This document shows positions 51,997-61,221 of a stretch of DNA of 64,000 nt, piece after piece. Below the pieces are notes generated by a model. It worked only from the letters and a program-made list of their open reading frames with translations. It was not told the DNA's origin and ran no database searches. Position numbers and translations under genes: made by a program. Source of the stretch: Lachnospiraceae bacterium A4 (GTDB lineage Bacteria; Bacillota; Clostridia; Lachnospirales; Lachnospiraceae); assembly GCA_000403215.2 (NCBI GenBank), contig KE159541.1, forward strand, positions 18,419 through 82,418. The letters run 5' to 3'. Each line of letters begins with the position of its first letter. Positions within the stretch are counted from its first letter, which is position 1.

Positions 51997-53605
51997 CTTG
52001 TGAGTTAAAAGTTTGTACCACTAAGAAGCCAGAAAATCCCAGTGTTTTTCTGACTCTTCCTGTAGCTCATGAATTATCTGTGTTATGTATGATTTAGGCT
52101 TTTGCTCCAAAAGGCGGAAAAAATGTTTCCGGAAATAGTGCATAAGGGCTGCTTCGGAAACCCTTCCTTTGGATGGTGTCCTTTGGTAACGGATCTGACT
52201 GGAACAAACCTTTCCAATAAAACGGATGGAAAGGGTCTGTAGTATCCCCATTGCGATGCAGGACAGTTCCATATGCACTTCAATGGCACGTACCGTTTTC
52301 AGTATTTTTTTACGTGATCTTTCATCCTCCACACGCTCTAAGGGTGTGGGTTCCCCTTTCTTTTGGTAGTAGCTTAGTTTCGGCATGTGCTTTGACCAAA
52401 AGTGATAACAGAATGCGCCTGTCTGCTGTTTCAGTTCACGAAATGTGCATTCGATCCGGAAACGGTAGCTGTAAAGCCGGATAATGGATAGCGGATCAAG
52501 TGCCAGACTGGTGCTTGCCAGAATGCTCTGGATGCCATCCATTTCTACCAGTACAAACCGCAGTTCCTGGTACAGCTTCTGCCCCCAAAGAAGATCTATG
52601 CTGTAATAGCGTATCGTTTTCTTTTTGCCATAGAGTTCGGTTTCCGTTTCCATGAACTGTTCCTTATGGGAGGCGAACAGTCCTTTCAGGTGAACGGCAT
52701 CCCCCTTTTTGGGCGGCCTGCCCCTGCCAGGTTTTCGGGAACCAGGCTTTTGGAACGCGGTACAGGACTTTTTGGCTTTGGTGACGATTTCCATGTGTAC
52801 TTTCCCGCTGTTGTTTAATTCCCTGAGTTTTTCAAGGGCTGGCACAGTAAGGAAATACCTGTCCAGCAGGAGCAGGGAGTCTCCAAAAGTGAGGGCGGCA
52901 TGATAAGAATCCTCCACCATCTGTACCACATGAGAGGCAGTTGAAACAGATGCGCCTTTCCATTCCCTGGCAGCCTGGAGCCCGTCATGGAGCCGGATGC
53001 TTAAGGGGATGCACGCCCAGCTGCGGAAGTTCCCGGCCAGTATGCCAAGCCCGCCGAACATATGCCCATGCATGTATTCTGGTTTTGCAGAATTCTCGGA
53101 TTCCTGGAATAGCTTCTTCACCCCCGGCATACGGCGTCCTTCTTTTGACTGCTTTACCCCGTCACCAACAAGGACATGGAAGTTCCCTTCCTTGTAAAGG
53201 GGCGCATACAGTCTGACAGCAGAGAACCAGCGTTTTCGGATATCCTCTAATGACCATGAGGATGCCCTGAAAAAGTGAAGCATGGAATCATAGCAGCCCG
53301 GGGCAAGGGCAAGGTCACGAAGTATGGAAGTGACACCAAGCTTATCCGAACGGAGCATAAGCCCTGTGATGATGATCACAAACCAACGGAAAGCAGCTTT
53401 ACGGGAAAAACAGGATTCAAAATGGCATAAAATCTTTTCAATAATATTTAACATAGTCGTATGGTCATCCGCCAGCAAGTATGATAAACTCATATTTGAA
53501 ATAACTCTTCTGGTGGATTTATCCTTTTTTATTTTGGCAACTTATAGGATACCATAAAACCATATGGAAGGGTTATTTTTTTATTGATAACTTACAACTC
53601 ACCAG
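51997..53605 (-). mobile_element. Complete IS4-family insertion sequence (1609 bp)
   Basis: Terminal inverted repeats: left CTTGTGAGTTAAAAGTT, right (complement) CTGGTGAGTTGTAAGTT. Flanked by a 7-bp direct duplication TATATAA at 51990-51996 and 53606-53612. A single transposase gene fills it on the minus strand. Intact frame, matching ends and perfect duplication suggest a recent insertion. Confidence 0.9.
52021..53493 (-). CDS. IS4-family transposase
   Basis: A 490-residue DDE transposase. Catalytic Asp candidates lie in HVLVGDGVKQSKEGRR (about residue 109) and LLLLDRYFLTVPALEKL (about 210). The C-terminal IS4 signature Y-(2)-R-(3)-E-(6)-K is complete in YSYRFRIECTFRELK (about 345-360). Frame intact with no stops, so possibly active. 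It ends 24 nt from the left IS end. Confidence 0.92.
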   Translation of the reverse strand: MSLSYLLADDHTTMLNIIEKILCHFESCFSRKAAFRWFVIIITGLMLRSDKLGVTSILRDLALAPGCYDSMLHFFRASSWSLEDIRKRWFSAVRLYAPLYKEGNFHVLVGDGVKQSKEGRRMPGVKKLFQESENSAKPEYMHGHMFGGLGILAGNFRSWACIPLSIRLHDGLQAAREWKGASVSTASHVVQMVEDSYHAALTFGDSLLLLDRYFLTVPALEKLRELNNSGKVHMEIVTKAKKSCTAFQKPGSRKPGRGRPPKKGDAVHLKGLFASHKEQFMETETELYGKKKTIRYYSIDLLWGQKLYQELRFVLVEMDGIQSILASTSLALDPLSIIRLYSYRFRIECTFRELKQQTGAFCYHFWSKHMPKLSYYQKKGEPTPLERVEDERSRKKILKTVRAIEVHMELSCIAMGILQTLSIRFIGKVCSSQIRYQRTPSKGRVSEAALMHYFRKHFFRLLEQKPKSYITQIIHELQEESEKHWDFLAS

Positions 53606-54339
53606 TATATAAGAAAAATGAATTGAATTTCTCATTGGTTTGGATTATTTCCTATGTTGTTTTGTTTAGTGTTGCTGACAGCTTTTCTGCTTCGCTTGGC
53701 ACTGAAAAAATAATTGCTGCACCCGTTGCTATAGTTTTTACATTGCTTCTTTTAGTTTTTGTGAGTAAACACAACTTAAAAGAAAAATACGGTCTGTGTT
53801 CTTTTGATGGAAGCCTTAGAAATTTCTTATATTTTACTCCGCTACTTCTAATTATGAGTATTAACCTATGGAATGGCGTTACGATGAAGCTGTCTGTTTT
53901 AGAAACTGTGTTATATATTTTAAGTATGCTCTGCGTTGGATTCATTGAAGAAATTATTTTTCGTGGATTTCTGTTCAAAGCATTATACAATGACAATGTA
54001 AAGTTGGCGATTGTTATCTCAAGTGTTACTTTTGGAATTGGACATATTGTAAACTTACTGAACGGAAAAGATTTAATACCTACACTCTTACAAGTTTGTT
54101 ATGCAATCGCAATAGGTTTTCTTTTTACAATTATTTTTTACAAAGGAAAGAGCCTTTTACCGTGTATTATTGCACATAGTTTTGTAAATTCTTCGAGCGT
54201 TTTTGCTGTTGAAAATTCTTCAATGAAGTTTCATATTATTTCAAGTGCAGTATTATGTATTATTAGTTTGAGTTACGCACTGTGGATATTGAAAAAAACA
54301 AAACAATTTGATGAATATGAAAATAATGATAGGCGGTGA

Positions 54340-54795
54340 TGATTTTCCTTTGCCTTATCCTGTACTTTTATCATCAGGTTTCGCATATGGCGGAACTCTG
54401 CCATATCAATATCAAGTGCAGGCTTGGGTGGCATATCTTTTTCCCGAATAAGGTTTTGCAGAAAATCTTTTGCCTTTGCCACAATCCCACGGAACAGATT
54501 AGGCAACCAGCCTTTGCTCTTGATTGACTGGCTTGCTTTTTCGTGTATCTCGGTCTGCTTGACTTCTAAAAAGGCTCGCTTTTGAATTTATCATCTTTTA
54601 CAGTAAAGAGGTGGCTTTCGTAAACCTCGCCTTTTTTTATGACGGTGCAGCCTTTTCGTATCTGCCCGTCCTCCCCTGTGATTTCTTTCTTGGTGCGTAC
54701 CCTTTTTCCCGTTTCATCATAGAACACGCTGCGTGTGGCTATCTTGATGTCAGGTTCAGGAAGGCTGATAACCTTTAACCCGATGCAATATATGG
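54340..54795 (-). pseudogene. MobA/MobL-type relaxase, central fragment
   Basis: Minus-strand fragment reading PEPDIKIATRSVFYDETGKR, then KKGEVYESHLFTVKDDKFKSE. After a one-base frameshift near 54569 it continues LEVKQTEIHEKASQ, GWLPNLFRGIVAKAKDFLQN and PPKPALDIDMAEFRHMRN. No N-terminal HUH motif and no C-terminus. It corresponds to the middle part that is absent from the relaxase at 58951. It abuts an integrase remnant on the plus strand. Confidence 0.65.
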
Positions 54796-55471
54796 TATGG
54801 CGAGGAAAGAAAGAAGAATACAAACTGTTCTCGGACGAGGACGGAGAAACTGCTTCCACACCAACGCTCAGCTACGAACAGTATCAGAGATTAGAGGACT
54901 TCCTGAAAAAGAAAAACAATCCTGCACTTCTTCCTATACAGATAGCCTATTATACAGGCTTGCGCATTAGAGAGGTCTGTGGTCTGACTTGGCAGGACAT
55001 CAACCTTGAAGAACAATATTTGACAGTACGCCGCAGTATGCGTTACAACGGGGCAAGGCACAGAACAGAAATAGGGGCAACAAAGCGTAAAAAAATCCGC
55101 ACCGTGGACTTTTGCGATACGCTTGCCGCAATCCTGAAAACTGCGAAAACAGAACAGCACAAAAACCGTTTCCTATATGGGGAACTATACAGCCTTAATT
55201 ACTATTTGGAGGTCAAAGAAAAAGACCGCACCTATTATGAGGTTTACAGTCTGCCGAGGTCAGAGGAAGTCCCAGAGGGGTACAAGGAATTATCCTTTGT
55301 CTGCCTTAGACCTGATGGAGCATTTGAAGCACCAAGTACGGTGGGGATTATGTGCAGGAACTTCTCGGACACGCTGATGTCAGTACCACAATGAACATTT
55401 ACGCTCACGCTACAAGGGAAGCGAAGCGTACTTCCGCAAGACTACTGGATAAGGTAATCGACGGAGAATAA
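54765..55471 (+). pseudogene. Tyrosine integrase remnant, left copy
   Basis: Begins inside a phage-type integrase (LITFNPMQY) and carries the first catalytic Arg region QIAYYTGLRIREVCGLTWQD. It reaches FVCLRPDGAFEAPSTVGI, then jumps at about 55345 into another frame that reads VQELLGHADVSTTMNIYAHA and ends RLLDKVIDGE. The deletion removes the His-x-x-Arg box; the catalytic Tyr codon survives out of frame. The N-terminal domain is gone. Related to the second copy at 60100. Confidence 0.8.
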
Positions 55472-55475
55472 AAAA

Positions 55476-55515
55476 TTTCCCTTGTTTCGGCTCATAAGGG
55501 CAAAAACAAGGGAAA
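55476..55515 (+). terminator. Hairpin after the integrase remnant
   Basis: Perfect 12-bp stem TTTCCCTTGTTT/AAACAAGGGAAA with a 16-nt loop, 4 nt past the integrase stop. No strong U-run follows. Confidence 0.5.
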
Positions 55516-55605
55516 ATACATAAGGTTTGAACATTTAATAGGCGATATGCCTTGAAAATACGGGTGTGTCAGTTTAAGTGTGTAAGTTGTTTTGAAAATA
55601 CTATC

Positions 55606-55718
55606 TCTTAAAACTGCTTAGAAGCTATCCTAAAATCCTCGGAAGCCTGTCAAGGTAAGCCTTCCAGCATTTACAGGCTTTTGAGGATTTGATATAATCC
55701 CCAATGGCAGTTTTAAGA
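55606..55718. other. Nested multi-stem structured region (113 nt)
   Basis: Three perfect nested stems: TCTTAAAACTGC/GCAGTTTTAAGA (12 bp), AAATCCTC/GAGGATTT (8 bp) and AAGCCTGT/ACAGGCTT (8 bp), with an AAGG/CCTT tip. Noncoding, in the 323-nt gap between the integrase remnant and the KilA-N gene. It could be a structured RNA, an element end or a recombination site; no family recognised. Confidence 0.5.
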
Positions 55719-55764
55719 AAATACACAGTTTATTTTACACTCCCCAGCCTTGAGCTGTGGTAAT

Positions 55765-55794
55765 TTTAATTCCCCCGAATTCGGGGGAATTAAA
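55765..55794 (-). terminator. Perfect 30-bp palindrome ending the KilA-N gene
   Basis: TTTAATTCCCCC-GAATTC-GGGGGAATTAAA, perfectly self-complementary, immediately after the stop of the minus-strand gene. GC-rich core with AT flanks fits an intrinsic terminator for either strand; it contains an EcoRI-type GAATTC centre. Confidence 0.65.
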
Positions 55795-56584
55795 TCACTT
55801 CAAAATCTTTGTAGTCTGTTCTTCCAAAATAGACATCTGATGTATGGCAATCTTGTTAAGTTTTATTAAGCGTTCTTTCTGGTTCAGCCCATCTTCGATC
55901 AACACCGCGTTAATGTTTTCCATATTTGACAAGCATATCAATTCATTTATACTTGCATAATCCCTGATATTTCCCTTTTTATCAGGATTCTTATCACGCC
56001 ATTGCTTCGCTGTCATGCCAAATAATGCCATATTCAGCACATCAGCCTCTGATGCATATATGACGGAAGTCTGCTGTGGTGTGAGTTCCGGCGGAATGAG
56101 ATTGACTTTGATTGCATCTGTATGTATCCGGTAATTTATTTTTGCCAATTCCCTCTTTGCGCTCCATCCAAGTAAAGCCTGTTCTTCTTTCTTTAACCGC
56201 TCAAATTCCTTGATAAGGTATAATTTGAATTGCGGAGACACCCAGCTTGCAAACTCAAACGCAATATCTTTATATGCGTATGTACCGCCATACCGTCCTG
56301 CTTTTGCCACAATCCCCTTTGAATTTGTGCGTGATACCCAACATAATAAAACGGTTTAATCCTGCCTCCAGCATGATTTCTTCATAGGCGGCAGCATTGA
56401 AGTCTGCATTATACATTTCTTCCCATATGCCAAGAAATTCTATTGTATTCTTGTTGCGCAGCCATTTTTCTATCAGGGCAGGTCCGTTGTCAATTTTCCT
56501 TACCATATCCGTTAAAGAAATATAATCGTCTTCTTCAATCTGTAAGACTTGTATCTCTGTTCCATCAACATTTAGTTTTCCCAT
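55795..56584 (-). pseudogene. KilA-N domain protein, frameshifted
   Basis: Two overlapping frames. The first (56584 to about 56335) encodes a KilA-N start (EEDDYISLTDMVRKIDNG, WLRNKNTIEFLGIWEEMYN). The second continues RTNSKGIVAKAGRYGGTYAY and DIAFEFASWVSPQFKLYLIKEFERLK to the stop at 55795. A one-base indel near 56330 breaks the join. KilA-N proteins are phage or mobile-element DNA-binding factors. The break could be a real mutation or a sequencing error. Confidence 0.8.
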
Positions 56585-56597
56585 AAGAAGATTCCTT

Positions 56598-57035
56598 TCA
56601 TTTAATAATCACATTCCATTTACCGTTTTCAATTACATATTGAAATTCCGTTAAATTATCATCTTCCATCACTTGAAGAAGTGGTAGTAGGTCATTTACA
56701 GTATTCATCTTTGGCAGGTCTGACTTTTTTACCCAAACCATTTCCCCCTCCTCTGATGATGTTACTTCTCCGAGAAATTCGTCTGTATGAAATAAAAATA
56801 CAATATACCGCCCATTCTCAATGGGAAATTGCTTGATTCCACATAATCTTGGATTCTAAATATCAAGTCCCGTTTCCTCTTTCATTTCCCGAATGACAGC
56901 ATCTATGATAGTTTCATTTTTTCAATATGTCCTCCGGGCAAAGTCAAACCTTTCCAATCCTCTTTTAATCTATTTTGTAGAAGGTAATTATCATTTTGAT
57001 GTATCAGGCATAAAACCGTTCATTCTACATTTTCT
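56598..57035 (-). pseudogene. NUDIX hydrolase (MutT-like), decayed
   Basis: Minus-strand reading gives CLIHQNDNYLLQNRLKEDWK and GLTLPGGH, a frameshift after HIE, then the Nudix box tail AVIREMKEETGLDI, an in-frame TAG, NPRLCGIKQFPIENGRY and a C-terminus ending NGKWNVIIK at 56598. The start region also lacks a usable ATG. At least two lesions, so a clear pseudogene; an intact paralogue-like NUDIX gene lies at 57741. Confidence 0.8.
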
Positions 57036-57049
57036 GTTCTCTGCACACG

Positions 57050-57769
57050 CTATCTCTCCATGTACCGCTCTATTTCATTCCAGGTCTTTACCGTCAAGAT
57101 ATTTGTATCTTCTGTGTAAGGCAAATCAATCGCCCCTATGTACCATATTGGCAGCAGACCGGCATATAAGGCGCCTTTTACATCGCATTCATACTGGTCT
57201 CCGATGTACCAGACTTCATCCGGCTCTAATCCAGCTTTTTCCAAAGCTAAATCAAATATTCTTTTGTTTGGCTTGCGGAAAATATAATTGCTTGAGGTAA
57301 TGATAAATTCAAAAGCATTTTCCGGAAGCAGTCTGTTGATACGTTCTGCAACCACAGAAGAAGCATAAGAAATATTGCTAATTACGCCTGTGCGGATACC
57401 TTTGTTTTTCAAATATCCCAAAAAATCTTTGATACCCGCTGTAGGCATTCCCGGAGCAGCGGCATTCCAGAATACGGTATCAATTTCGGAGTTGCTTAAT
57501 GCAATCTCTATTCCCTGCGATTCATAAAGGTAAGGTGTAAACATAGTATTGGGTATCTCTATCTGAAATAAGTGTCTTTTTTCAGGATCAAATCTCCCGA
57601 ATTCCCGATTGATTTCATTTGCTTTAGCTTGCACCTGCTCTGCCGACAAATGATACTTATTTCTCGTAGCATACTGTAAGACAGCCTCTGTTCCCTTTAC
57701 GCCGTCAAATTTCTGTTCTGCAATCAGTGTCTGACCATAATCAAACAATATCATTTTGGGTATTTTCAT
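57050..57769 (-). CDS. HAD-superfamily hydrolase with DxG motif I
   Basis: A 239-residue HAD-fold protein. Motif I is ILFDYGQTL, where the second Asp of D-x-D is Gly. Motif II is GVISNIS (Ser/Asn region, about 130), motif III Lys in FRKPNKRIF (about 166) and motif IV WYIGDQYECDVKGA (about 188). The nucleophile Asp is kept, the general acid is lost, so catalysis may be weak. GGAGG 8 nt before ATG 57769; overlaps the upstream NUDIX gene by 29 nt, so co-translated. Confidence 0.87.
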   Translation of the reverse strand: MKIPKMILFDYGQTLIAEQKFDGVKGTEAVLQYATRNKYHLSAEQVQAKANEINREFGRFDPEKRHLFQIEIPNTMFTPYLYESQGIEIALSNSEIDTVFWNAAAPGMPTAGIKDFLGYLKNKGIRTGVISNISYASSVVAERINRLLPENAFEFIITSSNYIFRKPNKRIFDLALEKAGLEPDEVWYIGDQYECDVKGALYAGLLPIWYIGAIDLPYTEDTNILTVKTWNEIERYMER

Positions 57770-58316
57770 GTAATTTACCTCCACATTCAAAATATCCCTC
57801 TTGTATCAGTAATTCCAATACAAGTGCCTCGCGTTCCAACATTATCTGAGTGAAATCATCCAGTATCGTTTCCCTGTTTACATCTATCGCAAGTTGCGGC
57901 TTCAGGAATTCAAGCGTAAAGCCTTCGTCCGCTTCATACTTGTCCAAATTTTGTTGTTCTATATCCTTTTTCACGCTACACAGGAAATAATAATTATCCT
58001 GTATAAAAATGTCCTCTTTTGTACCTTTCTGAATGCGATGAACCTGCCCATATTCCTGAATGGAATCTCTAATAACACATAACCCCGTTTCCTCTAATAC
58101 TTCTCTTATCAATGCATCTTCCATATATTCACCAGTTTCTATGCCTCCACCCGGGAATTTATAATAATTATATTTCTTGCTATACACCATTGCTATTTTT
58201 CCATCTTTAATGATGATAGCTCTTGCAGAAGGTCTGCTAAAAACGCTTCCGTCAGGAACATAATCTTTTTTGTCCATTTCAAATAAAATACGCATTTTAT
58301 AATCTTCTACTTTCAT
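57741..58316 (-). CDS. NUDIX hydrolase
   Basis: A 191-residue NUDIX protein. The full box is in GGGIETGEYMEDALIREVLEETG (about residues 60-82), consensus G-x5-E-x7-R-E-U-x-E-E-x-G intact. The N-terminal 30 residues and the C-terminal helix are extra. AAGGA before ATG 58316; the longer GTG frame to 58343 is not needed. Forms an operon with the HAD gene. Substrate likely a nucleoside diphosphate derivative. Confidence 0.9.
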   Translation of the reverse strand: MKVEDYKMRILFEMDKKDYVPDGSVFSRPSARAIIIKDGKIAMVYSKKYNYYKFPGGGIETGEYMEDALIREVLEETGLCVIRDSIQEYGQVHRIQKGTKEDIFIQDNYYFLCSVKKDIEQQNLDKYEADEGFTLEFLKPQLAIDVNRETILDDFTQIMLEREALVLELLIQEGYFECGGKLHENTQNDIV

Positions 58317-58363
58317 AAGTTTATCCTTCTTGATTGTATCCACTCTGTAAAAAACAACTTGGC

Positions 58364-58918
58364 TTATTCGTTATTCATAAAAAAATCATATATACTATTT
58401 AATCCCATAAGTGTGTTTTTGTCATTTATTGCAGGTCTTGTATTAGTGTTATGGCTATATACAACTTCATGAATGTTACTGCAGTTCATATGATGTAAAA
58501 GCGTACATGCGGTACTATATGCTTTGTCTATATGACCGTCACCGCCTCCAACTAATATAACCGCCCCTTTCTTAGATTTTACAATAGGCTCTTCATTCCT
58601 AAAAAATCTAGCGCAAAAATATGTTTGAAGTCTGCTCCCAACATCTAATAATTTTCCAGTCAACTCCGAAAAATAGAGCGGTGAAGCAATTAAAATGTTA
58701 TCGCATTCCTGTATGTATTTATATATTTCCTGCATTTCATCATTTATTGAGCAGCCATTATTTTTCCAACAGTTCCGACAATCAAGGCAAGCCGAAATAT
58801 TACATCTATATGCATCAACAATTTTATATTCATCTATCTTTTTTTCGGTAAATTTCTTAATAAGTCTGCTTGTATCACCATTTATTCTTGGAGAACCATT
58901 CAATATCAAAGTTTTCAT
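58364..58918 (-). CDS. Flavodoxin-family NAD(P)H-dependent reductase
   Basis: A 184-residue flavodoxin-fold protein. FMN-phosphate loop LNGSPRINGDTSRLI at the N-terminus, a Cys-rich stretch CLDCRNCWKNNGC (about 45-57, typical of iron-sulfur flavoprotein-like or related reductases), and ILIASPLYFSELTGKLLD (about 75-92). The first gene of the AT-rich cargo group with NUDIX and HAD (47-nt gap). Redox substrate unknown. Confidence 0.87.
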   Translation of the reverse strand: MKTLILNGSPRINGDTSRLIKKFTEKKIDEYKIVDAYRCNISACLDCRNCWKNNGCSINDEMQEIYKYIQECDNILIASPLYFSELTGKLLDVGSRLQTYFCARFFRNEEPIVKSKKGAVILVGGGDGHIDKAYSTACTLLHHMNCSNIHEVVYSHNTNTRPAINDKNTLMGLNSIYDFFMNNE

Positions 58919-58950
58919 AACAACCCCATTTCGGTTCTTGTAATAATCAG

Positions 58951-59952
58951 TTACAAATCTATTATATCATATTTGGGGGTGTTCATCATCAAAAAGTTAT
59001 TATATTTAACAAAGACCAAAGGACTTTGCTTTTGATTATCATCCCCATAAGTTTTTTCCCATTTAGTCACTTGTTCCTTACATGCGATATAGGAGTTGTA
59101 GGATTTGCGGTAAATCTGGTAAAATTCCTGCACATTTTGATAACCGTATCTTTTGATGATACCTGACAAACCGATTTTCAAAAGGTCTATTTCCTCGTTC
59201 TTGCGGTCAATTCTGTTTTGCAGTTCCCCTTTCTTCGTCAGTTTTGCAAGTCCCTTCAGGCTGTCACGTTCCAGTTCCAACCCATTGCGTTCCTTCTCTG
59301 CGTCAAAGATAATCCCATTTTGGCGATTTAATTCCTTATAAATCTTTAGCAGCTTTGGATATGCGGCGGCTTCAGCGGACATCACAGGCTTGGGTGGTAT
59401 CTGCGGTGTTACCTGTTCTATTACCTGTGTTTGTGGCTGTAACTCCTGTTTTTGTGCCAACGGATTAGCAGTCAACTCTTTAAGGAGATTATGCTCCTGC
59501 TTTGGCGTTTTATCCGTCTGTGGTATTTTTTCTGGCGTTCTTTCCTCGCTTGGTTCTGTAACCGTCTGTACCACTTCTTTCTCAAAAAACTTTGCCGACA
59601 GTTCCCGTTCCGAAAAAATAAGGTGGATATGGTAATTCGTTTTTCGTTTGTTATGGTGCAGTGCCGAGACGCACTCTACTCCATACTTTTCCTTAAAGCG
59701 GTCTGTAAAAAGCTGCAACAGTTTGTCCGGCTCGTAAAGGACAAAGAATGATTCGGGCAGGGCAATGATAAATTCCCTCGCTTCAATGCACTTCCCCTCC
59801 GTACCGCTTTTTTGAAATTCCTGCTGATTGCATTTAGCAAGTTCCGTCCAGTAATGGCGGTCTGTCGTTTCATAAACCACATACAGGTTTTCCTGCTTTG
59901 CGTGGCTGGATATATAAGTGATCCTGCCTCTGACATCGGGCAGCTTGCTCAT
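58951..59952 (-). pseudogene. MobA/MobL-type relaxase with internal deletion
   Basis: A 333-codon open frame starting MSKLPDVRGRITYISSHAKQ. It holds the HUH-type His motif CVSALHHNKRKTNYHIHLIFSE, then jumps directly to a Pro/Gln-rich linker and a coiled-coil tail (YPKLLKIYKELNRQNGIIFD). The usual middle segment is absent, and matching sequence lies instead at 54340-54795. Open but probably non-functional. It is divergent from the integrase remnant at 60100, as in the left copy. Confidence 0.7.
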
Positions 59953-60099
59953 GCGTATAAATGAATGTCTCTGTATTGTGCTTTGTCCTCTCTCCTGCAA
60001 ATGGCAGTATCAGGCTAGGAAAAGCGGAGGTACGGCAGGACAGATTGTGAGTGGGTGGCATAGGCAGCACGTTTACGAACATATCCACCTTACGGTGCA

Positions 60100-60795
60100 T
60101 TAAGAAACACCCTGTTGCTGACCGAAGGTTAAAAACCGTAACAGCGGAGCATTTGCAGACATTCCTTGATCTGCTTACTTTCGGAGGGACTTATCCCGAT
60201 GGAAAAGTCAAAAAAGGGTTGAGCAAAGACTATATCCACTCTTTCTCGGCGGTTTTACAGCAGTCGTTCCGTTTTGCGGTATTCCCAAAACAACTGATTA
60301 CGTCCAATACAGTACATCAAGCTGAAACGAAAGGCAGAGGAAGTGGATTCTGCCAATACAGATAGCCTATTATGCTGGTCTTAGGATCGGCGAAGTATGC
60401 GGGCTGACTTGGCAGGATATCAACCTTGAGGAACAGTATCTTACGATAAAACGGAGTGTCCGCTATGACGGCGCAAAGCACAAAACGATTATCGGACCGA
60501 CAAAACGATTATCGGACCGACAAAGCGTAAGAAAGTACGAACGGTTGATTTTGGGGATACGCTTACCGCCATACTGAGAAAAGCGAGGAAAGAACAGCTT
60601 AAAAATCAGATGCAGTATGGGGAACTGTACCACCGCAACTACTATAAAGAAGTGCAGGATAAAAACAGGGTTTACTATGAGTATTACAGTTTGGAGAACA
60701 CGCAGGACATTCCGGCAGATTACAACGAAATTACATTTGTATGTTTAAGACCAGACGGCTGTCTTGAAACGCCGAGTACATTGAGTATCGTCTTT
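60100..60795 (+). pseudogene. Tyrosine integrase remnant, right copy
   Basis: The N-terminal SAM-like domain is present (VTAEHLQTFLDLLTFGG, LSKDYIHSFSAVLQQSFRFA). The frame shifts near 60300 to QYIKLKRKAEEVD, then IAYYAGLRIGEVCGLTWQD. A 20-bp tandem duplication breaks the frame again. The rest (ITFVCLRPDGCLETPSTLSI) ends without His-x-x-Arg and Tyr boxes. Homologous throughout to the copy at 54765 but retaining different parts. Confidence 0.8.
60482..60521. repeat. 20-bp tandem duplication inside the integrase remnant
   Basis: AAAACGATTATCGGACCGAC occurs twice in direct succession (60482-60501 and 60502-60521). Twenty bases is not a multiple of three, so it shifts the integrase frame after T-I-I-G-P-T. 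Confidence 0.95.
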
Positions 60796-60906
60796 GCAAT
60801 CATCATCTGCCTTTCCCATTCCCTCTGTTCGGTACTGACTGTCCTCGGCTTGCGGTAGCTGACGTATGATTTTGGAAAAGAATAGGTCTTAGATACCTCG
60901 TTTTGC

Positions 60907-61047
60907 TCAAATTGTCTCCTCCTCCACTAGAAACCCAAGCTCCACAGACACATGTTCATTAAAGGACACGTCCATTGAGAACGACTCAATCCCGATCACG
61001 CCCTCGAAGGGGAGCTGTATTCTGAGCCCCTGATAGGTTATCTCCAT
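60907..61047 (-). CDS. Short protein of unknown family, possible 5' fragment
   Basis: A 46-codon frame starting MEITYQGLRIQLPFEGVIGI with AGGAGG well placed upstream, ending VEEETI. The pattern loosely recalls the first strands of phage tail/VgrG-type baseplate proteins, which would suit the RHS remnant nearby, but this is a guess. It may be the 5' stump of a deleted gene. Confidence 0.45.
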   Translation of the reverse strand: MEITYQGLRIQLPFEGVIGIESFSMDVSFNEHVSVELGFLVEEETI

Positions 61048-61221
61048 CTCATGCCGCCTCCTGATTTTTGTTGATTGAAACATAAGAAAAACTGTGATAC
61101 TATGATTACAGGAGATAAAAATATCCGCTTTCAGGAGATAAAGCCTTATAAATCTGAATATTGAAAAATCAGGGGAAAAGCACGTATAAAAACTTATCAG
61201 AACAGGGGATCGACAGAATAA

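Larger units (their letters stand above)
51980..54339 (+). pseudogene. CPBP-family intramembrane protease gene split by an IS element
   Basis: The gene starts at ATG 51980 (AGGAGG upstream, overlapping the TetR stop) with codons for M-Y-R-L-Y, then is interrupted at 51997-53605 by an IS. Removing the IS and one copy of its 7-bp duplication restores an unbroken frame M-Y-R-L-Y-K-K-N-E-L-N-F-S-L of about 247 aa ending at 54339. The 3' part encodes the CPBP motifs EEIIFRG, FGIGHI and HSFVNSS, with about seven membrane segments. These proteases (Abi/CAAX type) process peptides or act in immunity and bacteriocin self-protection. The stranded 3' frame has only a TTG near the IS end. Confidence 0.88.

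Noticed and set aside
53584..54339. CPBP gene as an intact gene starting with TTG at 53584
   Set aside because: The first seven codons lie inside the IS end and no ribosome site precedes them; the true start is at 51980.
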